Assembly (NCBI GenBank): GCA_964007475.1
Contig: OZ023273.1
Coordinates: forward strand, 104,344,485-104,408,484
DNA length: 64,000 nt
DNA from: Hybos culiciformis
Taxonomy: Eukaryota; Arthropoda; Insecta; Diptera; Hybotidae
Reading direction: 5' to 3'
Both the position numbers and the translations under genes were made by a program. Shown here in pieces: positions 22,329-34,476 of this stretch. The notes under the pieces were generated by a model. It searched no databases and was not told the DNA's origin. It saw only the letters and a list, made by a program, of their open reading frames with translations. Position 1 is the stretch's first letter, and the number at the start of each line of letters is the position of its first letter.

Positions 22329-25300
22329 AAAAAAAGAATTATTTTCGAAAAAGAAGAATTTTGTCCATTTGAATTTTGGGATGAGGAATATCGTCACGAT
22401 CCCGAAAATTTACAAAGGAACATATAATGCATAATATTTATATTAAGTTAAGTTTTGTTCACCAGTTTTATCAGTTTCAGAACCTACATGATGAAAAACT
22501 ACTTCTAAACTGATCTCAGCTCAGGCTAATAGGGATTAAAATTTGTTAACTATATCATTTTCTATATTTCATAAAAAATTATAGATGTGACAACTTAATT
22601 GAAAATTGATTCAATAATCAATTTTTTTTGAAGATAAAAAAATCTTAAATTTTTATTTAAATACATAAAATATAAAATAATGACGAGTGAATAATAATTA
22701 TTTTAAAAAGAGGGTCAAATTTAAATGTAAGCTTTATTTAAAAAAAAACCTTGGGGGCAAAATAGTTTCAAATCTAAATTAATTATAAATTAATTAAATA
22801 ACAAATTCATTGATATGTATACTTTATTACTGCTTGAAACCTTAAATTCTGGTATGGGCTCCTTCTCTTCTTGGTATAAAAGTTTATTATTATTATAATT
22901 TTTTTTATTTATTTATTTTTTTTAAATAAAACTCAATGATGTTTATTATTATTTTGATAACAAAGACAATTTTTTCTCTTTGTTGCGATTATGACATTTA
23001 TTCCGTTAATACAAGCAGTCAATCAATTTTTTTCCCTATATATAGAATTGAATTATTTGTTGAAAAAGAAAAAGAAGAAAATAAAAAAAAAATACTTTTC
23101 AAAATGCATTTTTAGAAGCATAGATTTATCATTTTATTATTTATAGTTTTTGATTTATTATTATTATTTATAATAATTTTTCAAAAAAAAAAATTGAATA
23201 AAAATTATTATTTTATTAAGTTTAAAATGATTTATTTTCATATATAAATTTATATACATATATATTTATTTTCCTTTCATTCATTCATAAAACTAGCTCT
23301 TTAAATTCATGCATAAAGTTTATTCTTTTTATTTTTTTTTTCAATATACATAAAATTAAAAAAAAAAAAAACTACATAAATAAGTACAACATAGTATGAT
23401 GAATATATAAATGTATATATATAGTATAGTATGTATAAATTTCTTACAATAGAAAAATAAATAAATAAATCCATAAACCAATTTATTGCTTGAAAATAAA
23501 ATATTATATATACATACAAATATAGAATATAGAAAACCTGTGTTTGTTATCCTGTTTTCCCTACTGGCATATTCCAAATGTTTAGCACACAACAATATGT
23601 TCATCTTCTAAAAATAAAACTTTACTTGTCGAGTAAAATTTTATTTAGTTTTTTATTTATTTTTTTTTTATTTTTTACTTCTTTTTTTTTGTACTTTTAA
23701 TATACATAAATATACATATATATATTATATGTAAATATAATAAATACTTTGAAAAATTTGTTGTTGGTGCAGAAAAATTATGTCTTTAGGAAATAAAACA
23801 AATTGCAATTTTCTTCTTATAATATTATGTATATAAATATATATTTATAGTTCAAAATAATTTCATTAAGATTTTACAGAGGCACTGAAATGAAGGGAAC
23901 CAAAATTAAAAGGAATGTGTAAAAATTTTCATTTATAGTTTATTTTCACTTTTACAGTGATTTTTTTCTTGCATATAAAATTTTAGAATTTTCTGGAATA
24001 TTTCCTATATAATTATGAATTCTTATACATAAGTGCAGTGGTTGTTTTAAACACAATTTTGCCCTAAAAATATGTGGTTAAATAATTTTTAGATATAATA
24101 TTCATGAATTATTGTATACCATTATCGTTTATTGTTTAATTGTCATATAAGTGTAAATATTTGAATTTTTTTTATTTCTAAAATTAGTTCTGTGAAAATT
24201 ATTAAAATTTAAACGTTATTTTCAGTGGAAAAAGAACTTATGTCTTACCGAATGAATAATGAATTTAAAATGCATGTATTTCCAAATCCTAAGAAAAGTA
24301 AGTTCTTTCAATGAAATTATTTTTTCCTTTTTTCTACAGATGAAGATTTGGTATTGAAATTTCAATTTCACTATCGTCTCAAATTTTGATGAAAATTATT
24401 ATACAGCAATAGTAATTATTACGAATAAATGTTTCGATAGTAAAGTACACAAAAAAATTTTCCAAAATACGACGAAAAACGTCTCCAAATTGTACTTTAA
24501 TATTGTCTTATATACATTTAATTTTCTTGGTTCACAAAATTTATTTTAGTTACTTGGAAGTCATGCCCATGCCTTTAAAAAAAACATTTTTTTGATTATA
24601 TAATATGTATAGGTTTAAAAGAATATATATGTACATACATATGCCTGTTCTTGATTTCAATGTTCAAGTTTTATTTACATAAATAAAGTATTTTCAAAGA
24701 AAATAGACAACTAACAATTAACATGTTTTGTTTTAAAAGATTTTAAGTTTAGATAAAAAAAAAGTGAATAATTTTATTTGCTATTCAAAATAATCTTGTA
24801 ATATTTTTTTCTATTTCTATTTGTTTTCTGTTTTGTGTAAATAAAACTAGGTAGTTAATTTATTTATTTTATGTATAATATTGAATAAATAAATTGAGGA
24901 ATAACCTAATTGAATATGAAATATATATTATATATATAATAATTCTAAAACTGCATTCAATTATTTTTGATAAAAATTAAATGAAGAAAATAAACTTTAA
25001 ATATAATTTATTTATTTATATGTTAAAATAAAATTTACATAATTAACGAACAAGGTGTGAAATAATGTCAGGATTAAATTTTTCAGGATACCAACATAAT
25101 TTATTAACAAAAAAAAAATTATAATGATTGATAAAGCATTTATTTTTCTCATTAATAAAAAAATAAAAGGGTTGTTTATCTGATCATCAGCTATAATTTT
25201 TTTGTTTACGTAATGTAAGTTGTTGTTCAAATAAGTATAAAAGTATATAAGTAATTAATAATAATTTGTGGATTAAAACAGTTTTTAATACAAATTTCTA

Positions 25301-28300
25301 AAAATCGTAATTTAATTTTAATTTTATTTTAATTTTTTTTTAATAAAAATTGCCCAATTCCGTTGAATAATATTAGATTATTTCTTTAAAATTTATATAA
25401 AAGCTAAATTTACACAAATAGTTTTAATTTTTGTTGAACAATTAATTGGAAAAATATAACAAAGTTTATGTTATATTTACAATATTATGTAAAATCAAAT
25501 GAATTTATAATTTTATAATATTTATAATTATATTATAAATTATATTATAATATTTATTATAATAAAAAGTTGGGCAGAACTTAAATTGTTTATAATTTGT
25601 TTTTAATTTATTTGTAGATAGTTCATCAAAATTTTACACTATACAAAACTTAAATTAAAGTGTGCTAATAGTTAACTTTATTTATTATTAACAACAAAAT
25701 AAGAAACATAAACAAGAATTTTTGTTTTCCAAAAAATTTTTAAATCTGATAAAATTTTGTAAAGTTTTTCATAATTTTTCAAGAAGCTACAATAAAAGAA
25801 ATATGGATATTACAAAAAAAAAAAGTATAAGTATTTAATATTTTAATGTTGAAAAAATTATTAAATTTTGAAAATAATGGCAAAAGAGGTATAATAGTAG
25901 AATAAGCTTTAAATAAAGTGTTATATTCAATAAACTGTTTATTTTCCTTTAATTATTATTTAATTTTTTCCCCTTATTTTTTCAAATTTCTTTATTTTTT
26001 AATCAAAACGCCTTGTTTATTCCTTTAAGATGAAGACGGCATTCGATGTTATAGCATTATGGAATTTTATGGCACCATTGATTGTTAGAATTAAGTTAAG
26101 TTTAAGGTTAAGTTTAAGTTTAATGTAATTTCCATCTTCGAATAGTGAACCTTATTATTTAAGTCTAATTTGAAAATTTTGAAACGTCCATATTATTTCT
26201 TATACATATATCTATTACTTGACAGGCTACTTTACAACAGTATAATATGTAATTTTATGTATTTTGGAATAAAAATTCAAATAATTGTTTTTTTCTCTCT
26301 GTTAACAAAAAGTTTATTTCAGTCATAATTTTTTTCTTTTTTTTTTATATCCTGAGAGAAAATAATATATGCGAAAGCGAAATAATGTTATAGTTTGTAG
26401 AAAATTTTACAAATTATTATATTTTAAAATATAATAAAAAAAATAAATTCTTTATAATACTATATTATTTAAACAAAAAAAAAATATTTTCATTAAAATA
26501 TATACAGTAAATTAATTCTTAATTCCTTGAAATTGCAACTTTTCATGCCAGAAGGACTTCATAATTTTCATATTTGCATGTTAACTTTATTTTTGCAAAA
26601 CCTAAAAAAAAAAAAATTAAATAAAACAGAATTATTATAAAAACAAAACATTACATAATATAAATATTAATAAAATTTAAAAGAAAAATGGAGCTTAAAA
26701 ATTTTAAATTTAAATAAAATATTTTATTATAGAAAAAATTTTAAATTTAAACATAACTTTGTATTGGTTTTTATTAATTTTTGAACTAAATGTTAAAATT
26801 TATTTTTAATTCTTTTGTGAATATTTGTGGATAAGAGTTTGCAATTTTTTACCAAAAAAAAGAACGTTATTGCGTTGTTTATAGCTAATTGACCTATCTG
26901 AAAAAATGGTACCGTAAAAACCGTTTTTCTATGTTATTATTCTATTTATATTTAAGCAAATTTACTGAAAATGAAGATATTAATTTTATCTATTTTTCGT
27001 AAAAAGAATTTTTTAAAAATATTTTCAAATAGCTAAGAAAATTGAATTTATTTTTTTTGATATCTGAAAAATTTCATTACTTCACAAAATTATTTTTTTG
27101 TTTCTTTTTCATTACGTTTCCTACCTATCATAATATTTTTTTACGATACCTTTCCTGTCAAAAATTTTTTTTTTTGTTTTTTTTTTTTATATTTTTTGCA
27201 GTTGATTTTTTACTTTCAGATAAAATTAGCTGTGAATAGGTTTCCGGAACATTCCTCCAAAAATTACTTTACTGTGGTAGCTATAAACAACGCATAACAC
27301 TTAATTAAAGTTTAGAATGAATTGGTTGAATTCTTTAAATATCTTAGATCTTAAGCATTTTGCATTTGATATACTAGGTTCAACAACTCAAAAGAATTAA
27401 AAAACATTTCAGGAGGTATATTTATAAATAGTAATTTTATTACTTTTCAAATTAATCATCAAATTCAAAGTACACCTTTATAAAATTATAGAATTGGATT
27501 CATTTAATTTTGATACAAATTATCCATATTTATTATACAATTTAATTTTGCGTAAGAATAATTTTAGGCACAAGTTTTTGTCAGTCTACCGTCATTAAGA
27601 TTGAAATTATATTAATTTTAATTTACGTAATTGCCATTCTTTTATATTTACTGATTGAATTTTAACGTTTAATTTACTCATAAAAAATAATTTCACAGGT
27701 TCCAACAGTAATTACATAAGTTGTGATTGAATTTGGTATGTAATTTTAGAATTGCTTGAAAATTTCTTGTTCAAGCACAAACGTTATGTATGGTACAACA
27801 TTTTATTAAGAACACATAATCCGGATTATTATTTTCAATTTTATTGAAGTGGAAACATATATTTTTTATTTAAAGAAATCATAATTAAATTAATACATAT
27901 ACTGATGTACAGGGAATAAATTTGATAAAAAAAATATAAGGAGTCTTGGTCAGATTATCTTTGCTTAAATCTCGAATTTTAAAATTCTAGTAAATCTTTT
28001 TTTTGTTGTGGTTTGTTTGCTATTATTTATCTGAAAAGGTTCCAAAGGTTATTTAAATTAATAAAAGAATTACTATTTTGAAATAACTTACTTGGTATAT
28101 AAATTTATTATTAGCCACTGAGGACGACCGACGTTTGAGATATTTATTAACTAAGTACATATCAAACAAATATTTGTGTCTCTGTGACTCTATAATAAGA
28201 AAGTAGTGACGGAACCAAAAGATAAGTAGTAAGTCGTGATTATGTGTGTTAAAGTCGATAATTTCGTAAAGAAATAAACTTTTTTTTTTTATTAATAAAT

Positions 28301-28902
28301 TTAATTTTTTTTTCAAGGATAATTATAATTTAGGTTGAATTCCTTTAAAAAATTACATGTAATTTTAATTTTTTATTCAGTTGTATGTATAGGTTTCAGA
28401 AAAAGAAAATTATGGTGACATGAACTAACAATATCATTTTCAATTACATAAATTAATAATTTTTAGAAATTAATGTTAACATTTATGCAATGCACATATC
28501 AAAAAATATCTAAAAAACATTCTACAAAAAAAAAAAGAAGGAATATATTTTATGCCAAGCAAGTCAATATTATTTAATAATTTTTATAGAAATGTAACCT
28601 GAAAGCATAAGTATTTATATTCATATCGGAAACTTATAAATCTATTCCTTCTTTATTATTTAAGTATACTGTGTAAAGCCTTCTTGAAAATACTGAAAGA
28701 TTTTTTAATTGTTTTGTCTGGTATCAAGTATTTAAAAAATAAAAGACAGTATGTACTGCGTAATGTGTCGTATATGGTATATTATCTTCAATCTCTATTA
28801 TAAAAAACCAGTCTTTTTGCTATGGGTTCTTTAAAAACTCAAAGACTATCCATAACAACTACTCTAAAGGTCGTGCGCTTAGTGCAATTTTTTTTACAAT
28901 AG

Positions 28903-29057
28903 GTTGCGCGTAAGATATTCCGACAAAAGTGCTGAAAATGTGACAGACATACTTATGAATTCGAAGTTCAATTTTATTGTATGTTTGTGGGTTGAACAAA
29001 ATCCGTGCTTCATTTTCTTCATTTTCTGGCCTAAAAACAAAATTAGTTTTGATGCAG
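28903..29057 (+). other. Possible internal exon, unproven
   Basis: A T-rich tract ending in ACAATAG precedes 28903 and GCAG/GTATCT follows 29057, both acceptable splice signals. The 155 bp between them are open in one frame, have mixed codons and lack the Lys/Phe homopolymers typical of chance frames here. No protein family is recognised. The TAG acceptor and the absence of any linked exon keep confidence low. Confidence 0.12.
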
Positions 29058-30107
29058 GTATCTCTTTAAATTTATCTACTGGGCTTTATTATTAGTTTAT
29101 TAATAAAATAATGTTAAAATTATTTGTACGCTTATGTAAGTATTGAAAATTATTAGAGATAATCCCTTTTTTACGCCATGTCATACAGATTTATAAATTT
29201 CTCAATAATTTTGTTGAAAATAATTTTCCGAATAAAATCACAATACAATTTTAGCTTTTAACACATTTATGTTTATAAAAAAAAAGAATAAAATCTTAAT
29301 AATTCATAGTATATTCTTATGTTGAGAAAAGATTCTTTTTGAATCTAATTGTTAACATAATGCTTTTAACATTATTATTATATCTTTTTTTTTTGTGTGC
29401 AAAAAAAGGAAAAATGAATAACAAAAAAAAATATATAAATATGTATAATAAGTTAAAAATGAAATATAAAACACTATAATGTTAACAACATTAAATTTTT
29501 TTTTTATGTACAAGTAATAGGACGCGTATGGTTTATTTTTATGTATATTTTTTTCTGCAATTTTTCTATTTTTATTCGGTTTACTCTATATATACATATA
29601 TTAGGTATAAATTTTGTTTAATTTGGCAGAAAATGTATTTGAATTTGTTTTAATTTTATTTTGCACTTTGCTGAACCGCAACGTGATTATTTATTAAATT
29701 TTCATTTTATTTATTTCTCTATTTTATTTTCATTTTTATTTTTTATGTAAAAAAAAACATATATAGATATTTAGATATTTTTTCAAATAAAAATTACATT
29801 TTATGTATTAGTATAGAGTGTACTGGTATTGTACAACTTTTTGTAACGTTTTTACAATTTTTATTAAATATCTGAATGATCAGTCTTTTATGTAAATAAG
29901 TTTTTAAATACCATAATTATAAAATTATTTATTCAATTACAAATTATGAATTCATGACTTTTCAGTACTGAGATAACTTCATGATTTTTCAGTAATAAGA
30001 TAATTTTGTTCCTGATAGATGATGTGGTTAGATCATTTAATAGAAACTTTTCATAATAAGCTTTCAGACTAAACCAAACAGTTTAACTCATACAAAGTAC
30101 TGGGATT

Positions 30108-30239
30108 ATGGGTAAAATAGAATGCAAGAATTTAAAAGAAGGATTTTTTGATGACATCGCGATATTCAATGATCTTTTTGATAATGTGAACTGTAGAAAA
30201 TTGTGTGAAGAATATCAAATAATTAATCAAAGTCACTAG
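30108..30239 (+). other. Unrecognised 43-codon ATG frame
   Basis: ATG 30108 to TAG 30237-30239. The peptide begins MGKIECKNLK and is rich in Asp, Glu, Asn and Cys, unlike nearby Phe/Ile/Lys-rich chance frames. There is no known domain. It could be a small gene, an exon or a transposon remnant, but also chance. Confidence 0.12.
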
Positions 30240-33200
30240 CTAGAGTATTTTATTTATCATGAATATTTAGAGTAATTTATTTTATACATTTATATAATTT
30301 GTAATGAGATTAATAAGATTTAATTTACTTAAACATTTGATGCTTATTTGTAGTTTAAGCTCTTTCATAACGAAAAAGGATGACGAAAACTAACCCAATT
30401 AGTATTGGGATTTTGCATAACTCTATTATTAGATCGAGAATAATTTTTGGTCTTTGACATATTATTGAATTAGTTTGTGTGTGGGTGGGTAAAGAAATAA
30501 AATTCAATGGTATATATTTTTTGTATTATGATTGAATTTATTATTTTGTTTTTTTTTCAATAAATTTTCAAAGAGTTTTTGTTTTTTTTATTCAGGATTT
30601 TTTTTTTTTTTTAAATATGGTTGAATGAATAACTTTTTAGAAAATTAACCATTGAACCATATTCTTTTGTCAGCTAGTGCTGTAATGGAATTGATTTTAA
30701 TCTGCCGCCTTCAATTAAATTTTAACAATACTATGTTTAAATCAGTATAATTTTTCCAATAGAAATATTTGGCATTACAACTTGAATGAGTTTTTATCAA
30801 AAAAATAATGTTGCAAAATAAATATGTACAGTATTATGTATACTATGTGTATGTGCACTATGTATAACAAAATATATGTTATTCCCGTTTGTTAGGAACG
30901 TGGTAGGTTTTTAGTTTTTTATTAAATTGTATACAAAAATGTAATTTAATTTGCGTTCGTTAAGTTTGGTTTAATTTGTGCACAACATTTATTTCGAGAG
31001 TAGAAAAAGTTCAAGGACTTGGATATTTTTAATTAACTATACATGCTTTTAATAAATTATTGATCCATTGAAAAAAATAAAACATAAAAGACGTGCAATA
31101 AAATACTAAATTTGTGTTTGTGTTAAAGCTAAAGTCACACAATGCACAGAAGCACTATTAGAGCTTAATTCTTATAAATGGCCGTACTGTGACAATAAAA
31201 ATGTAACAGGTCCTGACAAATAATATCATCCTCAAGTACAGATAGTATCAAGCAAATGAAAAGGAAATAAAAAAAATTAAATTAACAAAATTGAAAATTT
31301 TGATTAGATGTTATGTTTAATTTTATTTAAATTGGATATTTTATTGAAACGTTTAAAAAGTGGTTTAGAAAATTCAATAAATTCAATATTGATTATTTTT
31401 GCTGTTGCATGCATATAATATTTATATTGTTTCATGGATTGTGCGTAAATATATTATTTTATTTTAAAAATTTGGTTTGTTATGTCAATAATGTCATGTT
31501 AGCAATAATATCTCAATTTCAATTAATACACAAAATTTTAATAATTTATTTAATAAAACAAAAATTTACGATTCTACAGCAATTTTATAATTTTATTCAT
31601 TCATAGAAATTTTTTTTAGATGATGAATGAAATGAACTAACCACACAGAGTGAAAATAGAATTTTGTAGTGGTTTTTCAGTTTAGTCAAAATTTCCATGC
31701 AAATATTGGAATTTTCCTTTAAAACTATATAATAAAATTAAAAATTATGCTTTATTTTTATAATACATAAAATAAAATTTTCAACAAAATATGTCAGAAA
31801 TTATAAAAATTACACTTCTCTTGTAAAAAAAATAAAGGTTTTAAAGTCAAATCTCTAAGTTGTTATTGCTATTTTAATTAAGACTATAAAACGAAGCATT
31901 TTAATATATGTACATTTTTATAATTATTATTACCATTTTTCCATATGGAATCTTTCGGAAGTTTATAGATTTGAATTTCCTCACAAAGTCTAAATCTATA
32001 CCATTATCAATAATCAATTTACTAGCTTTACTACAACTAGAACTAAAGTGGCCTGAAATATAGATCATATGTATTTAGTTAACTGATTCGAAGATACTAT
32101 ATCGTTAGAGTCAGTTTCAAGCTCAGATAAAATTAATAATTAACATTGTTTAGGCATATTGGACTAAATTATGACAATAATGTACAAAATGTTAAAAATT
32201 AAATTTTCAATTATGTAAACGACTTTTAAATTTTAAGCTCATTGAAGTTGTTACAATTTTTTAATTTGTTCTAAATTTAATTTTCTAAAAAATTTATGTT
32301 TAATTTTTGGGCAAAAGGTTAGAAATACAAAAAAAAAAAATTAGAATATTAGAATTATCGCAAGCACAATTTAATTCAATTATGGCAAAAAATTTGTTTG
32401 TTAAAATAATATAATTATATTATAATATCATAAAAATCATGATTATTTTATAAATTTTAATTGTTAGATGCGTATTCAAAAAATATAAATATAATAAAAA
32501 TTATAACATACATTATGTAGGATGTTATTGAAAATAATATATAATTTAATATAAATTTTTACAGCATGTTATTATTTTGCTATCGTATATATTATTACAT
32601 AGTTTGTATTGTGCATTGCTTCAACTTCTTTTATTTCATTACACAAAATAAATTCCGAGTTATGCGTTAAAGTGTTTTCTTTTTCGTTTACGAACTGCAG
32701 TCCGTATAAGTTTAGATTTGATAATAATTAAATAAATTCACTATCATGTTATGGACTTATTGTGGTATACTGTTTAATAAATATTTAAAAAACTAAATCT
32801 TTTTAGCGCCGTCCGATATGACGATGATGATAAATACAACGATAGATATAAAAACAATATTCAATTTATAAAACCGGAAATCTAAACAACTCAAATACTT
32901 ATTTACAACTGAGGTGGAAATTGAGAACGAAACAGAATATTATTGCGTGAGATCGGCGTATTGCTTCGATTTTCTAATTAGTGAACTTTTTCCTGGAAAC
33001 TTTCTGTTTTTTTTTTTTTTCATTTTTAGATTTTTATTATTTTGTGAATAATAAATTTCATAATTTTTGATTAAAATTTCAAGGTCTTCCCACAAATACT
33101 TATTTTATATCTACAACCATTCATTTTCATAATTGATGCTCCCACTATACACAAAACTTGGTTATATTTAACTTTTTCGTACTCTACAAAGAAATTAATT

Positions 33201-33851
33201 AAAATATGTTTGTGTTTTGTTATATTGTATTATATATTTTACATTTATATACATAATAATCATCTGTAAATATACTTAAATATATAATACGTTCGTTATG
33301 TTATGTGTTATGTGAGGCCAAAAATATAAATTTTTAGTTATTTTCATAGTTTTTGGAAATATGTAAATATTGATAAAGGAATAATTTTGTTTAATTATTA
33401 TTTTTTCATTAAAACCAAAAAATCAGAAACTAATTCAAATAAAAAAAAAAAAACCATTATAATTTTTTTTTTTCGCAATTGTTTGTTTTTAGATAATTTA
33501 GGAAAAAAAAAATTAGTTTTTTTTTTTGATAATAACATTTTGTTGCATGCGGTCAATTAAGGGATTTCATTTATTCCATTAATATTTATAAAACCTCATA
33601 AATAACAGCATTCGTATAAGCATGAAACAAGCTTTTTTAACCATGATAAACTACACAGATGTATTATTATTAACGCAAATATTGAAATTAATATCACTAA
33701 TTAAAGGGTTTCGTATTTTTGTAAAAATTTATTTTTTTCTATTATAGATAGATTATAAGTTTTTTTTTTGTGTTATCTTTTTTTTCAGGATTTGTCGTAA
33801 AAATAATAGATGTCTAGTAAATAATACAAAAATATAAAACAGTATACACTA

Positions 33852-34476
33852 CAGTAAACCCTCCTACAACGCGACACTTCTACAACGCGTTTTCTCTATA
33901 ACGCGATTCATAAATGGCGATAAATTTTCTCACAATGCGATCTGTTTTTTCTACAACGCGATTAAAAGAAGCACTTTTTCCGGAATACATAATAAATACA
34001 TAACAAATTAATAATAAATCCATAATAAATAAATAATATTTTTTTCACGTCTTTTCTGATACAATATTTATCAATTTTAATCTATCTTCATAGGGGGGTA
34101 GTATTAAGGAATCAGTCCAAGGTAGGTGTCTAAGAGCAAATCTTAGAAAATTTCTCTGAATGGACTCTATCCGTTCTATGTGATCATATGCATCAATACA
34201 ACAAGTATATTCTAATTTTTATAAATTTGAGTTTTTATTAAGTTCTTAATTTTTAAATTTTATTAATTTATTATAATTTTATTGAAGGATTTCGAATGAA
34301 ATCTTGAACATTAACTTATTAAAGTTTCATTATATGTATTAATTTAAATGCAGTTCTAACGCCTTTGCAGAACCTAACGGCTTTTTTTTCTATAGAGTTT
34401 CTTGCAACGCGATTTCCTACTACTACTACGCACGTTTTCTAAGAAAATATCTGTTGCGTTGTAGGGGGGTTGACTG
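33852..34476. mobile_element. Non-autonomous pogo/Tigger-like element, 625 bp
   Basis: Inverted ends CAGTAAACCCTCCTACAACG and CAGTCAACCCCCCTACAACG (reverse complement of the right end) match at 22 of the first 25 bases. TA dinucleotides flank both ends (33850-33851 and 34477-34478). CAGT-type ends with TA duplication fit the pogo/Tigger branch of Tc1/mariner. The motif CTACAACGCG is repeated in the left subterminal region and CAACGCGAT occurs near the right. No transposase remains. A scrap of another transposon lies inside (34046-34215). Confidence 0.87.
34046..34215 (-). pseudogene. Fragment of a non-LTR retrotransposon (Jockey/I-like) ORF2
   Basis: On the minus strand this stretch translates to a segment with IERIESIQRNFLRFALR and then PPYEDRLKLI. 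That pattern is typical of the region just after the reverse transcriptase domain in Jockey/I-type ORF2 proteins. Only about 55 codons survive; a TGA ends the frame at 34046-34048 and the polypeptide lacks all catalytic motifs. The fragment lies wholly inside the pogo/Tigger-like element, so it was captured by or inserted into it. Recognition is from memory of the family, not an alignment. Confidence 0.6.

Larger units (their letters stand above)
21520..22403. mobile_element. Foldback-type TIR element with GGACAAAATTC repeats, 884 bp
   Basis: The ends form an imperfect inverted repeat of about 32 bp: GGGTTGGTGACGAAATTCC on the left against GGGATCGTGACGATATTCC from the right end. Inside the left end are about six 16-bp units of the GGACAAAATTCACTAT type (21543-21650). 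The inverse form, ATAGTGAATTTTGTCC, recurs at 22242-22328. The centre holds inverted AAGTCAAGTGA / TCACTTGACTT blocks. No transposase frame exists. I could not find a convincing target duplication, so superfamily and exact ends are open. Confidence 0.7.
22404..33849. other. Long AT-rich non-coding stretch
   Basis: About 11.4 kb with no recognised gene. It contains homopolymers (23040-23110, 23330-23370, 27150-27200), AT-rich simple repeats (25500-25570) and GTTAAGTTTAAG-type short repeats at 26092-26125. Two weak coding-like islands at 28903-29057 and 30108-30239 are listed separately. Confidence 0.55.
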
